Source: Fimbriimonadaceae bacterium
GTDB lineage: Bacteria; Armatimonadota; Fimbriimonadia; Fimbriimonadales; Fimbriimonadaceae
Direction of reading: 5' to 3'
Assembly: GCA_025934835.1 (NCBI GenBank)
Contig: JAICWL010000017.1
Coordinates: 1 to 44,250, forward strand
DNA: 44,250 nt
Shown here: positions 24,643 through 33,385 of the stretch, piece after piece
How the letters are laid out: each line of letters opens with the position of its first letter
Numbering within the stretch: position 1 is the first letter of the stretch
Position numbers and translations under genes: made by a program
The notes under the pieces: generated by a model
The model's input: the letters and a program-made list of their open reading frames with translations, nothing else
Database searches by the model: none
Told to the model about the DNA's origin: nothing

Positions 24643-24952
24643 ACACGCCGGGGAGCGACTGCTCCTCTTGAGCCTTTCCGTGGAAGATGCTTTGAAGCGC
24701 CAGTCGTGGAGCGAGCTGAACGCCGTCTTGGATGCTCGCGAGCGCGAAATCGCGCGCTGCGAGAGCCGAGGAATTCGGATCGACGCCTCGATGGGCGCGC
24801 GGCTTTCGGAGGTCGACGAGAGAATTCTTTCGCTCATCGCTGCCGCGAAGGAAACTACGGGGCGGCAACTCGCCGGGCTTCAATCGGCGCGAACTGCGAC
24901 CAAGGCTTACAAGCCTGTACAGGCTTCGGGCGCGTTCGAGTCGGTCGGTTAA
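24632..24952 (+). CDS. FliT-like flagellar chaperone candidate
   Basis: 106 residues, almost wholly helical with heptad-like leucines (LLLLSLSVEDALKRQSWSELNAVLDARE). It overlaps fliS by 11 bases, the usual place for fliT or a FlgN-like gene. Sequence likeness alone is too weak to name it; size, helicity and position make a chaperone or assembly factor likely. Confidence 0.65.
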   Translation: MPLKHAGERLLLLSLSVEDALKRQSWSELNAVLDAREREIARCESRGIRIDASMGARLSEVDERILSLIAAAKETTGRQLAGLQSARTATKAYKPVQASGAFESVG

Positions 24953-24991
24953 ATTTAGCGTACCGACAACTAAATCGCGGGCCCGGTTGTC

Positions 24992-25330
24992 TCAGGCCGT
25001 ATTGGAAAGCTTGCAGCGCGCGTAGGTCGCGCTGCGCTCGACCCAGAAAAGAAAACTCTCCAGGTCGTCGAGCACTTGCTTGGGCATCTTGACGTATTCC
25101 CGCATCGGCTCGGTGTCTTTATCCGGCCTCATCGGTCCCGCGCCCGGCAGCTTCATCGCTTCCTCGAGGTCCTCTGGGCACAACTTGAGTCCTATGTCGT
25201 CTTCCAAGAGAAAAGCAAACATCTTTTCTCCGGTGTAGACGCCCATTCCGCCGAACATGCGTCGGGCGCGAACGTCATAGGCCTCGGCGGCCCTCATCAT
25301 TTGTTCGTATCGAAGAGGACGATACACCAT
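24992..25330 (-). CDS. TfoX N-terminal-domain protein
   Basis: 112 residues forming a single TfoX_N domain: RMFGGMGVYTGEKMFAFLLEDDIGLKL is the family hallmark, followed by MREYVKMPKQVLDD. In TfoX/Sxy this domain belongs to a competence regulator, but stand-alone versions are common and of unknown role. ATG 25330 is preferred; the frame continues to TTG 25372 with little support. It converges on the flagellar pair with 39 bases between. Confidence 0.87.
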   Translation of the reverse strand: MVYRPLRYEQMMRAAEAYDVRARRMFGGMGVYTGEKMFAFLLEDDIGLKLCPEDLEEAMKLPGAGPMRPDKDTEPMREYVKMPKQVLDDLESFLFWVERSATYARCKLSNTA

Positions 25331-25427
25331 TTCTGACTCTGTCCCCACTCCCCTGGCTCTCCACCGAGCCAAATGCAGCGGTCGCCCGCTGCTGACATCC
25401 AGTTTACCGCCGATTTTCCCGCTGGGA

Positions 25428-26063
25428 TTACCGGGTTCGCAGTTTCAGCGGGCGGCCCTCAATAAGTGTATCGCTTTCCGGTCTAGGCCGTGAAGCCCAG
25501 GCGGCTCGCTCCGCGTCGACGAACCTCCAGGGGATTTCGTGCCCCTTGCCTTGCGCGATGCCGATGCGGGGCCCGGTCCATACGCGCTTTCGGGGCTCTC
25601 CAGGCTCCAGATGGATCTCGCTCTTCGGATCGAGAAGATCCGTGCCAGAGTCTGCGCCGGTAATCTCGAATGCGGCTGCGAGCTTTCCTGGGCCGGATAG
25701 CAGGTCCTGGTCGCTTCGAGCCTTCGGTCGCCGCTCGCGCATGGTCTCGATGCCGGAGAGAGGCATGGCCGCGCGCACGAGAACGGCGGCTGCCCTCTCG
25801 GGCCGGTGCGCAACCACGTTCAGCATCCAGTGGATCCCGTAATTCAAGTACACGTACGCGACTCCCGCGGGTCCGTACATCACCTGGTTGCGTGGAGTGC
25901 AGCCTCGGAATGCGTGGCAAGCCGGATCGTCCTCGGCGCGATAGGCCTCGGTTTCCACGATGCGCGCCCGCAAGTCTCCGCGGACGAGATCGGCGCCAAG
26001 CAGCGCGATGGCGCCGTCTACCACGTCGGCCTCCAGTCGCGAACGCAATTCGTCGAGTCTCAT
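25428..26063 (-). CDS. 3-methyladenine DNA glycosylase (AAG/Mpg family)
   Basis: 211 residues. Removes alkylated purines from DNA. Conserved VETEAY carries the catalytic Glu, followed by DPACHAFRG, TPRNQVMYGPAGVAYVYLNYG and, later, GPGKLAAAF and GPRIGI. The frame stays open to 26504 but the upstream part is antisense to another gene. ATG 26063 is chosen because a TATGAT hexamer (26068-26073) sits four bases before it, giving a leaderless-type promoter; ATG 26072 is the alternative. Confidence 0.95.
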   Translation of the reverse strand: MRLDELRSRLEADVVDGAIALLGADLVRGDLRARIVETEAYRAEDDPACHAFRGCTPRNQVMYGPAGVAYVYLNYGIHWMLNVVAHRPERAAAVLVRAAMPLSGIETMRERRPKARSDQDLLSGPGKLAAAFEITGADSGTDLLDPKSEIHLEPGEPRKRVWTGPRIGIAQGKGHEIPWRFVDAERAAWASRPRPESDTLIEGRPLKLRTR

Positions 26064-26102
26064 CCCGATCATATTTTGACGGCATGAGGCGACGCTGCCT
26101 GG

Positions 26103-26108
26103 TAAGGT
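26103..26108 (+). promoter_or_regulatory. -10 element, leaderless-type, PAP2 gene
   Basis: TAAGGT ends six bases before the GTG start at 26115, which would put the transcription start on the start codon. There is no ribosome site. A TTGACG at 26076 is too far (21 bp) to be a normal -35. Confidence 0.35.
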
Positions 26109-26114
26109 CTGAGC

Positions 26115-26648
26115 GTGAATTTGCGGGCCACGTTCCTCATCGCAGCAGCATGCATCGGCGTAGCCGCCCAGGGCGATGTCGCCGACTTCGTATCGGGCCC
26201 GGGGACCATTCTTTACCTTGGTGCGGGCGTCGCTCTTCCGTGGCTGTCGGGCAGGGCCGGCGGGCGATCTCAGTCCGCAAGGGCGCTCGACAGCCTCATC
26301 GTTTCGTCGGCGCTTGCCGAAGGGGTCGAGTACCTGACGAACAGCCCCAGGCCCGATGGCGGACGAAGAGGCTTTCCGAGCGGTCACGCGACCGCCGCGT
26401 TCTCGGTGGCGAGCATGGAGACGGCATTCCAGCCAAAGCTCGCTCCGCTCTGGTATCTGGGCGCAGCCTGGATCGGCGAATCGCGGGTGGAACTGCGTCG
26501 GCATACCTGGATCCAGGTCGGCGCCGGCGCGGCTCTCGGCTACGGAGTCTCGCGGTGGGAGCTGTCCCGGCCGCGGGGAATTATTCTCTCGCCTTGGATC
26601 GATCCGGGCTCAGGAGCTGTCGGGTTCAGCCTATCCCGCTCCTGGTAG
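26115..26648 (+). CDS. PAP2-superfamily phosphatase-like membrane protein
   Basis: 177 residues with an N-terminal signal or helix and a PAP2 core: RP at 78-79, PSGH (87-90) and SR-x5-H (Arg123, His129). The Lys that normally opens the first motif is Glu71, so activity may be altered. Family members dephosphorylate lipid phosphates such as undecaprenyl pyrophosphate or phosphatidic acid. GTG start. It diverges from the glycosylase gene, 51 bases apart, and ends nine bases before the convergent dehydrogenase gene. Confidence 0.85.
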   Translation: MNLRATFLIAAACIGVAAQGDVADFVSGPGTILYLGAGVALPWLSGRAGGRSQSARALDSLIVSSALAEGVEYLTNSPRPDGGRRGFPSGHATAAFSVASMETAFQPKLAPLWYLGAAWIGESRVELRRHTWIQVGAGAALGYGVSRWELSRPRGIILSPWIDPGSGAVGFSLSRSW

Positions 26649-26657
26649 CGCGCCGGG

Positions 26658-27830
26658 TCAGTCGGACAGTTTCTCGCGTTCGAAGGAGATCCCGACACCG
26701 CGCTCTTGGAGCTTGTCGAGGAACTTCTTGCCCGAAGTCGCGACCTCGTATCGCACGGCGCCCTTGGCCACGTGCCCCTCGGCGATCTCGGTGGCTACGA
26801 TGGCCATAGAAAATCCGGTCAGCCGCTCCATGCTCGTGAACCCGGTCTGCTCGTCCTGCTTGTCGAAAATGTCAACTTGCAGCCGCAGCTTCTCTCCGCC
26901 CTTCTGCCCGGTTCCGACGCCGCGCACCACACAGAGGTCGAGGTCCTCGAACTTGGCGAGCGCCTCACCGAAAACCTTGTAAAACACCTCTCGCGGGGCA
27001 ACTTCCACGCCGCCGACCTCGACCTTTTCCGGGTTCCAAAACCCGAAATCGCGGAACATTTTGATCCTTTCGCAGTGGCCTGGAAAGCGAATCGTCTTGT
27101 ACTCGTAGCTCGGAACCCGGCCCTGAAACGTGTACGGCGCGGTGCTCGTGCCACCGGAAGTCGTGAACGCTTCCATCTGCCCAAGCTGTTCGATCCGCAA
27201 GTCCTCGAGCTCGGACAGGGTGTCGATCATCGAGATCTCGCCGTTGCGAAGTGCAACCGCTTGAAAGTCGTATTCGGTGACGAGGCCCTCGACGTTGAAC
27301 GTCAGCTTGTAGTTCAACGGGGGCTTCGGATGCTGCGGGAGCACGCCGCAGTAAAGCTTGATCGACTCGGGCTCGTCCAGATTCTCGAGCAGCCAACAGC
27401 CGATATTGTTGACTAGCCCGGGCGCCAGGCCACAGTCCGGAACGAGCGTGACACCTGCAGCTTTGGCCGCGCCGTCCAGAGCCAAAGTTTCGAGCGTGAT
27501 GTCGGTGTTGCCGCCGAGGTCGCACATGTTCACGCCCGATTTGATCGCCTGCTTCGCTATAGAAGGGTGCATCCAGTACGGGACGCAGCTAAGCAGAACG
27601 TCGACGCCGCTGAGAAACTTGTGGAGGTCTGCCGGATCTAGCGCGTTGACCTGCTTCGCTTCGCAACAATTAGTACCGAGCAGCTTGTTCACACGGGCGG
27701 CGCTTCGTCGCGCCTGCTCGATCGATACGTCGCCAAGAACGACCTTGGCCGGCTGAGAGAATTTGGCGAGGTCGTACGCTGCCGCCGTGCCTTGCATGCC
27801 GGCACCCAAAATCGCGAAAGTATTGTTCAT
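26658..27830 (-). CDS. saccharopine dehydrogenase-family protein (lysine 6-dehydrogenase-like)
   Basis: 390 residues. N-terminal Rossmann fold with AILGAGMQGTAAAYDL, a middle segment DLGGNTDIT and the family motif PDCGLAPGLVNNIG, then the substrate domain. Relatives oxidise or reduce imine bonds at amino acids, such as L-lysine 6-dehydrogenase or saccharopine reductase; the substrate is not evident from the motifs. GGAG lies before ATG 27830. GH3 lies upstream on the same strand with a 106-base gap, so cotranscription is possible but not required. Confidence 0.88.
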   Translation of the reverse strand: MNNTFAILGAGMQGTAAAYDLAKFSQPAKVVLGDVSIEQARRSAARVNKLLGTNCCEAKQVNALDPADLHKFLSGVDVLLSCVPYWMHPSIAKQAIKSGVNMCDLGGNTDITLETLALDGAAKAAGVTLVPDCGLAPGLVNNIGCWLLENLDEPESIKLYCGVLPQHPKPPLNYKLTFNVEGLVTEYDFQAVALRNGEISMIDTLSELEDLRIEQLGQMEAFTTSGGTSTAPYTFQGRVPSYEYKTIRFPGHCERIKMFRDFGFWNPEKVEVGGVEVAPREVFYKVFGEALAKFEDLDLCVVRGVGTGQKGGEKLRLQVDIFDKQDEQTGFTSMERLTGFSMAIVATEIAEGHVAKGAVRYEVATSGKKFLDKLQERGVGISFEREKLSD

Positions 27831-27936
27831 GGAATCTCCGGAAACGCCTTTGTTCCGATAAAAACGGGGGCGTGAAGAGCCTTAGGTTACCTTCGGCGCC
27901 GGGCCGGGTTCCCTGGGCTTTCCGCCCCCTGCGCGC

Positions 27937-30516
27937 CTATTTGAGCTCGAATGAGCCGTCCAGGCGGATGTCCGCGGATGACGAGCCGATCATCACGCGA
28001 AATTGACCTGGCTCGGTCACTTTCTTCATGGCGGCGTTGTAGAACGCAAGCTCGTCGCGACTCAACGAGAAGGACACCTTGCGTGTTTCACCCGGGGCAA
28101 GGTGGATTCTCTTGAAATCCTTCAGCTCCTTGAGCGGCCGCACCATTGATGCCACCACATCGCGCACATAGAGCTGCGGCACTTCGTCGCCTGCGACCTG
28201 GCCCGTGTTCGTCACGTCGAAGCTGACGACGAACGGACCGCTCGCCGACGCATTCGGCGTGATGCTCAAGTTAGCGTAAGAGAACTTGGTGTAGCTGAGC
28301 CCGAAGCCGAATGGAAATTCCGGCTGGCCGGTCAGATCCACATAATCGTAACCGCGGCCCGAGGGCTGGAGGTTGTAGTAGATCGGACACTGCCCGACAC
28401 TTCGCGGGAACGTGATTGGCAGCTTGGCTCCGGGGTTCACGTCGCCGAACAGCACGTCCGCGAGCGCCGTTCCCCCTTGCTGGCCCGGATACCAGGCGTC
28501 AACGACGGCGCCCACGCCATCGATCCAATGCGTCATGGTGACGGGCGCGCCGGCGATCAGCACGACGACCGTCGGAGTGCCGGTCGCCGATACCTGACGG
28601 ATGAGCTCTTCCTGGTCGCCTGGCAAGTCTAGGAAAGCGCGGTCCTGTCCCTCGCCTTCTCGGATGCCCGCGACGACGATCGCTACGTCGCTTCGCTTGG
28701 CGAGGTCGACGGCATCTTGGATGGCCGTTGATTCACGGCCCGGCAGGCCCCATCCCAAGCGGATGACCCCGCCTCCCGCGGCCTGGAAATACTCGAGCGT
28801 AAAGTCGACCGGCATCCCCGCTTCGAGGTGAACGGTCGTCTTGTCGGTAACCGGAGCGTGCTCCGACCAATCGTCGATCAGCCGCCGGCCCCCAACGGTC
28901 AGCCGCACGCCATCGTCGGAGGTGGTGGTGAATGTGTAGTCGCCTGTCTTCGGGGCCACTAGCTTGCCGGTCCAGCGCACCGAGATGTCGTTCTTCGGGA
29001 AGTTCGTGGCCACCGTGTCGCGGTCCACGTCGAAGTCGATCTTAGACTCGCTTCTCGTTAGCGCCGGCGCGCCGCTGAAGTTTCTGTTCGCGAAATATTC
29101 GGCCGTGAGACCAACGAATCCCGACGGCTCGATCGTCGGCATCTCTTCGGCGTTCTTGTAACTGCTGCCCTTGGTCCATTCGATCTTGACCGAGTCGCCC
29201 AATTTGTCCTTGAGGCCCTGCATGACGGAGACGGTCGGAATGTTGTAGCCGCTGTATCCGCCAAGCGGCATGGGGCTGTTCGCACTGGGACCGATGAGCG
29301 CTATGCTCTTCAGGTCCTTTTTCAGGGGCAGCAGGTCACTCTGGTTCTTGAGCAGCACAATCGCCTCTCTGGCAGCCTTCAGCGCGAGGCGCTTGTGCTC
29401 GTCGGATTGCACCACCTTTTCGGCCATGTCCGGGTCGACGAGCGGATTCTCGAATAGTCCGATCTCGAACTTGTTGCGTAGAATTCGCCGCACGGCGTCG
29501 TCGAGCGCCTTCATGCTCGTTTTGCCGTCGTGCAGGGCGGCCTCGAGCGGCTTGCCCCAGATGTAGACGTTGGGCCACTCCATATCCAGTCCGGCGTTCA
29601 GCGCCTGCGCCGCGGCGTCTTCGGGGTCTTCGGCGTTGTGATGCGCGCCCAAGATGCCGTCCGTCGCGCCGTAGTCCGACCCCACGAGCCCGGTGAATCC
29701 GTACTCATGCTTCAGAAGGTCGGTTAGCAGCCAGTGATTGGCGGTGCACGCTCTGCCGTTCAGCGAGTTGTAGGCGGTCATGATGCTGCGGGCGCCGCCC
29801 TGCCGCACGACCGCCTCGAATGGCGGCAGATAAACCTCGCGTAGCGACTGCTCGTCGATATGGATCGCGTGGCTGTCGCGACCTCCATCGCCCACGTTGT
29901 CCACGAAGTGCTTCGGCGTGGTGCAGACTCCGCGGGTTTCGAATGCCTTCACGAATGCGACTCCCATACGGGAGGTGAGCACCGGATCTTCGCCGTACGT
30001 CTCTTCGACGCGGCCCCACCTGGCGTCGCGGACCACGTTGATCACCGGCGAGAGAACCCTTCGGGTGCCTCGGGCCTTCGCTTCGTCTGCGATCGCCCCG
30101 GCAACGTCTCCCATCAGGTCGGGGTCCCACGTCGCCGCAAGCCCGATGGCCTGAGGAAAGCTCGTAGCGCCATTGACGACGAGGCCGTGCAGCGCTTCGT
30201 TGTGGATCATGAGCGGAATGCCCAGCCGCGACTTCATCGCGATCTGCTGCAGCTCGTTCGCCTTTTCCGCAGACTGGCGGGCGTCTAGCGGCACGAGGAC
30301 GTCGTACACCTCGCCGAATCCGGTCGTCGCCAGCGCGGGTTTATAGATCTCCTCCCGGATGTCGCAGCGCACCTGGTTGAGCTTTTCCTCCAGGGTCATG
30401 CGCTTGAGCAGATCTTCGACGCGGCGCTCGACGGGCATCAGCGGGTTCTTGTAAACCGGCGTCTGCCGCGGCGGCATCGCGAAGCCAAGCGAGGCCATCA
30501 AACAAAGAGTTAACAT
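27937..30516 (-). CDS. secreted glycoside hydrolase family 3 with inserted PA14 domain
   Basis: 859 residues. Signal peptide at the N-terminus. The (beta/alpha)8 GH3 domain carries the nucleophile Asp281 in GLVGSDYGATDG. The second GH3 domain is interrupted by a PA14 domain (about 468-600; GLTAEYF, TTSDDGVRLTVGG, LEYFQAAGGGVIRLGW), and a fibronectin-III-like domain closes the protein (SFDVTNTGQVAGDEVPQLYV). This is the layout of exported beta-glucosidases and beta-xylosidases; the PA14 insert helps choose oligosaccharides. A purine-rich ribosome site (GGGGAAGG) precedes ATG 30516, with TATATA at 30548-30553 a possible -10. Confidence 0.93.
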   Translation of the reverse strand: MLTLCLMASLGFAMPPRQTPVYKNPLMPVERRVEDLLKRMTLEEKLNQVRCDIREEIYKPALATTGFGEVYDVLVPLDARQSAEKANELQQIAMKSRLGIPLMIHNEALHGLVVNGATSFPQAIGLAATWDPDLMGDVAGAIADEAKARGTRRVLSPVINVVRDARWGRVEETYGEDPVLTSRMGVAFVKAFETRGVCTTPKHFVDNVGDGGRDSHAIHIDEQSLREVYLPPFEAVVRQGGARSIMTAYNSLNGRACTANHWLLTDLLKHEYGFTGLVGSDYGATDGILGAHHNAEDPEDAAAQALNAGLDMEWPNVYIWGKPLEAALHDGKTSMKALDDAVRRILRNKFEIGLFENPLVDPDMAEKVVQSDEHKRLALKAAREAIVLLKNQSDLLPLKKDLKSIALIGPSANSPMPLGGYSGYNIPTVSVMQGLKDKLGDSVKIEWTKGSSYKNAEEMPTIEPSGFVGLTAEYFANRNFSGAPALTRSESKIDFDVDRDTVATNFPKNDISVRWTGKLVAPKTGDYTFTTTSDDGVRLTVGGRRLIDDWSEHAPVTDKTTVHLEAGMPVDFTLEYFQAAGGGVIRLGWGLPGRESTAIQDAVDLAKRSDVAIVVAGIREGEGQDRAFLDLPGDQEELIRQVSATGTPTVVVLIAGAPVTMTHWIDGVGAVVDAWYPGQQGGTALADVLFGDVNPGAKLPITFPRSVGQCPIYYNLQPSGRGYDYVDLTGQPEFPFGFGLSYTKFSYANLSITPNASASGPFVVSFDVTNTGQVAGDEVPQLYVRDVVASMVRPLKELKDFKRIHLAPGETRKVSFSLSRDELAFYNAAMKKVTEPGQFRVMIGSSSADIRLDGSFELK

Positions 30517-30627
30517 CTGCCTTCCCCTCGAACCCGAACGCGGTTCCTATATAGCATCGCCGATTTGCCCGCCCGCTGAATATGGCTTCGGCTCGTCGAG
30601 AAGACAGTCTGGGTACCATTTCGCTCC

Positions 30628-31188
30628 TTGATTGAGCTCCCGATCTTCTGGATATCCGGCCCTCCCGCCGCCGGCAAGACGACGCTTTGCGCCGCGCTGC
30701 TGGAGCATTATCCGCTCGGTGTGCACCTGCCCGTCGATGACATGCGGCAATGGGTGGTAAGCGGGCTCGCGGACGCCGTGCCGTGGACGGAGGAAACCGA
30801 GCGCCAGTTCCAGATCGCCGAAACGGCTGCATGTTCGGTGGCCCGGCGCTACCACGAGGCGGGCTTTGCCGTGGCAATCGATCACTGCCGCAATCCGAAA
30901 CGGCTCGATGAGGTTATCGGCGACGAACTCGCGGGCATCGCCGTTGTCAAGGTGATGCTGCTGCCCGGCTTGGAGGAGAACTTGCGGCGGAATCGCGAGC
31001 GCACCAATAAAGATTTCGACCCGAGAGTTTTGGAAGAGACGATCGAGTACACGAACGGCGCGTACGGTGAGGATTTGCCCTCAGATTGGATGCTCTTGAA
31101 CAACACGACGCTGACGGTCGACGATTCTGTGCTTGCGGTGCTGCGACGAGCCCAGCGGGAAAAAACGGTGCCGGCTTGCAAAATGTAG
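30628..31188 (+). CDS. P-loop kinase-like protein (AAA_33/zeta-toxin-like fold)
   Basis: 186 residues. Walker A GPPAAGKTT at residues 11-19, an acidic PVDDMR motif after the next strand, and a later arginine-rich lid (LRRNRERT). The fold is that of small metabolite kinases and zeta toxins; there is no antitoxin gene beside it, so a metabolite kinase is more likely. TTG start at 30628, no ribosome site; TACCAT (30614-30619) eight bases before the start may be a -10 of a near-leaderless transcript. Diverges from the GH3 gene. Confidence 0.75.
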   Translation: MIELPIFWISGPPAAGKTTLCAALLEHYPLGVHLPVDDMRQWVVSGLADAVPWTEETERQFQIAETAACSVARRYHEAGFAVAIDHCRNPKRLDEVIGDELAGIAVVKVMLLPGLEENLRRNRERTNKDFDPRVLEETIEYTNGAYGEDLPSDWMLLNNTTLTVDDSVLAVLRRAQREKTVPACKM

Positions 31189-31206
31189 ACGTATGCGCAC
31201 TATAAT
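31176..31206 (+). promoter_or_regulatory. promoter of the first DinB gene
   Basis: Perfect -10 TATAAT (31201-31206) and a fair -35 TTGCAA (31176-31181) with a 19-bp spacer. The expected transcription start (~31213) is only about three bases before ATG 31216, so the mRNA should be practically leaderless; no ribosome site is present. The -35 overlaps the last codons of the kinase gene. Confidence 0.7.
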
Positions 31207-31215
31207 GCAGACGCC

Positions 31216-31671
31216 ATGAACGCCCAAGAACTGATCGTTTATCTGACCGAAAAGCATCTCGACGCTGTGTTCGAAGCCGCGCGAGCTCTACCCGCCGACA
31301 AGCTGGATTGGAAGGCGGGCCCTGAATCGCGCTCAGCGCTCGACATGCTGCAAGAGATCGCTACCGCCCTGGGCCGTTTTCACGACGCTTTCACGAAGCG
31401 CAAGATCGAGTTCAACCCGCAGCAGTATCAGGACTGGATGGCTGAGCGAAGCCAACTCACGTCGATCGACCAGCTAGAGCAGCGAGCGAAGAAGGAGACG
31501 CAGTGGCTGGTGGATTTCGTCCGCGCGATGAACCCGGCCGACCTCGACCTCCCCGTGGAGATGCCGTTCCCCGGCGAGTTCAAGCTGGCCGACATCGTGA
31601 CGTACCACTACTGGAATTGCAGCTACCACCAGGGCCAGATCTACTACATCGGGACCTTGCTGGCCAAGTAG
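31216..31671 (+). CDS. DinB-family protein (first of a tandem pair)
   Basis: 151 residues, a four-helix DinB/YfiT-like bundle. Candidate metal-ligand histidines are all present: FHDAF in helix 2 and YHYWNCSYHQGQ near the end (two His). Family members are putative metal-dependent thiol transferases; the reaction here is unknown. The next gene is a clear paralogue with the same length and order of motifs. Confidence 0.85.
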   Translation: MNAQELIVYLTEKHLDAVFEAARALPADKLDWKAGPESRSALDMLQEIATALGRFHDAFTKRKIEFNPQQYQDWMAERSQLTSIDQLEQRAKKETQWLVDFVRAMNPADLDLPVEMPFPGEFKLADIVTYHYWNCSYHQGQIYYIGTLLAK

Positions 31672-31688
31672 GGTCATACTCGGCTCTG

Positions 31689-32147
31689 GTGAACGCCCGA
31701 GAGCTGATAATCTACGTGACCGTGCGGCAGAACGGCAATCTGTTCAGGGCCGCTCGGTCTTTGCCGGCCGACCGCCTGGATTGGCAGCCCTCGCCAGGAC
31801 GCCGCTCCGCGCTCGACCAGATCCAAGAGTGCGCCACAGCGCTGGATCTGTTCATCGAAAGCATCCAGGACCGCAAGCTCGAGTGGACCAAGGAACGCTA
31901 CGGTCGCTGGCTCGAGCTTCGCGGCCAGTATGCGGCGCTCGACGATTTGGAGCGCGTATGCGGGGACAACACCCAGCGTTGGGCCGCATACGTGCATTCT
32001 TTGCGAGACGATGAGCTCGACGAGCCCGTCGAGTTGCCGTTCCCCGGCGAGTTCAAGCTTGTGGACCTTTTGATGTATCAATACTGGAACGCTTCCTACC
32101 ACGAGGGCCAGATCGAAGCGATCCGGCAAGAGCTCCCTCAGCCGTGA
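31689..32147 (+). CDS. DinB-family protein (second copy, metal ligands lost)
   Basis: 152 residues, paralogous to the preceding gene (NARELIIYVT, SLPADRLDWQ and LPFPGEFKL line up). It has Ile where the first copy has the helix-2 His, and YQYWNASYHEGQ where the first has YHYWNCSYHQGQ, so only one of three likely metal-binding His remains. It may form a heterodimer with the first copy or have lost catalysis. GTG 31689 begins 17 bases after the first gene; the frame is open further upstream only as a shadow. Confidence 0.82.
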   Translation: MNARELIIYVTVRQNGNLFRAARSLPADRLDWQPSPGRRSALDQIQECATALDLFIESIQDRKLEWTKERYGRWLELRGQYAALDDLERVCGDNTQRWAAYVHSLRDDELDEPVELPFPGEFKLVDLLMYQYWNASYHEGQIEAIRQELPQP

Positions 32148-33268
32148 CCGATGCGCGGGCCGCCGGATCCACCCGCGCGGCGTTCTTCGTCGCCGGTTTT
32201 TGCATGGCGGCCTGGGCTCCGCTCGTGCCGGCTGCCAAAGCCAGGATGAACCTGAGCGCTCCGGATCTGGGGTTGCTGCTTCTTTGCATGGGGCTTGGGT
32301 CGGTTCTCACGATGCCGTTCGCGGGCAGTCTGGCAGCTCGATTCGGCTGCCGAAAAGTGATCTTGGCGGCCGGGCTCACCGCTTGCGCTGCGCTGCCGTT
32401 CATGGCGGTGATCTCCCAAGTTCCGCAGATGGCGATCGCGCTAGGGCTGTTCGGGGCCGGCATCGGCTCGATCGATGTGGTGATGAACCTGCAGGCGGTC
32501 TTGGTGCAAAGAGCGGCGGGACGCCCGCTGATGTCCGGCTTTCACGGTCTATTCAGCGTCGGCGGCACTCTGGGCGCGGGAGCGCTGACCGGGATGCTGG
32601 CGCTCGGATGGCAGCCGGTTCTCGGCGCGGCCGCCATCGGCACGCTCGGAGCCATTTTGCTGATCGGCTATTCGCCGACCATGCTGACGCATGGCGGAGA
32701 TGCGAGCGGGCCCGCTTTGGCGCTGCCGAGGGGGCGGGTATTGCTCATCGGCGCGCTTTGCTTCGCGATGTTCCTGGCAGAAGGCTCGGTACTGGACTGG
32801 AGCGGGGTGCTTTTGAATGAGCATCGCGGCGTTTCCCCTGCGCTGGCGGGCATTGGATACGCGGCGTTCGAAGTCACGATGGTCGTGGGCCGGCTGAGCG
32901 GCGACCGGTTGGTTCACGCCTTGGGAGAGCGGAAGATTCTGGTTTTCGGGGGTCTCTGTGCGGCTTTCGGCTTTGCGGTTGCCGCGCTGATTCCGTCGTG
33001 GCCCGCGGCGCTCGTCGGGTTCGCGCTGGTGGGAGCGGGGGCTTCGAACGTGGTTCCGACCCTGTTTTCTTCCGCGGGAAGGCAGCCCTCCATGCCGGCG
33101 CACCTTGCGCTCGCGGCCGTTACCACGTTGGGCTACGCGGGAATCCTTTCCGGCCCTGCGGCGATCGGCTTCGTCGCCGGAGCGACTTCTCTGTCCGTTG
33201 CCATGCTGTTCGAGGGCTTGATGCTTCTGGGAGTCGCAGCGGGCGCGCGCCTTGTCGCTACACCCTAG
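32144..33268 (+). CDS. major facilitator superfamily transporter
   Basis: 374 residues, about twelve hydrophobic helices, with the MFS-like cytoplasmic motif GSLAARFGCRK between helices 2 and 3 and a long charged loop after helix 6. It resembles the YbjJ/FucP-like MFS branch; the substrate is unknown. GTG 32144 overlaps the DinB stop (GTGA), so it is translationally coupled to the DinB pair. Confidence 0.87.
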   Translation: MTDARAAGSTRAAFFVAGFCMAAWAPLVPAAKARMNLSAPDLGLLLLCMGLGSVLTMPFAGSLAARFGCRKVILAAGLTACAALPFMAVISQVPQMAIALGLFGAGIGSIDVVMNLQAVLVQRAAGRPLMSGFHGLFSVGGTLGAGALTGMLALGWQPVLGAAAIGTLGAILLIGYSPTMLTHGGDASGPALALPRGRVLLIGALCFAMFLAEGSVLDWSGVLLNEHRGVSPALAGIGYAAFEVTMVVGRLSGDRLVHALGERKILVFGGLCAAFGFAVAALIPSWPAALVGFALVGAGASNVVPTLFSSAGRQPSMPAHLALAAVTTLGYAGILSGPAAIGFVAGATSLSVAMLFEGLMLLGVAAGARLVATP

Positions 33269-33274
33269 GAGTCG

Positions 33275-33297
33275 GGGCAGACGTTCTGGGTCTGCCC
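33275..33297 (+). terminator. stem-loop after the MFS gene
   Basis: Perfect 8-bp inverted repeat GGGCAGAC (33275-33282) / GTCTGCCC (33290-33297) with a 7-nt loop, seven bases after the stop. No T-run follows, so termination may be partial, but position and stability suit the end of the DinB-MFS operon. Confidence 0.5.
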
Positions 33298-33352
33298 ATA
33301 TCTCGGAAACCGACTCTATCAAACCGTGCCGGCCGTTTCTTCGCGTGGGAGG

Positions 33353-33380
33353 TTCGAGCACCCTGACCTGGCTCTATAAT
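33353..33380 (+). promoter_or_regulatory. leaderless-type promoter of the PhyH gene
   Basis: Perfect -10 TATAAT (33375-33380), weak -35 TTCGAG (33353-33358), 16-bp spacer. The -10 ends five bases before ATG 33386, so transcription should begin at the start codon. Confidence 0.65.
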
Positions 33381-33385
33381 GGGCA

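Noticed and set aside
26073-26504. Upstream extension of the glycosylase gene
   Set aside because: It is antisense to the PAP2 gene, has odd composition and lies outside the AAG domain.
30628-31188. Zeta toxin of a toxin-antitoxin pair
   Set aside because: The P-loop fold fits, but no small antitoxin gene is adjacent; a metabolite kinase is more likely.
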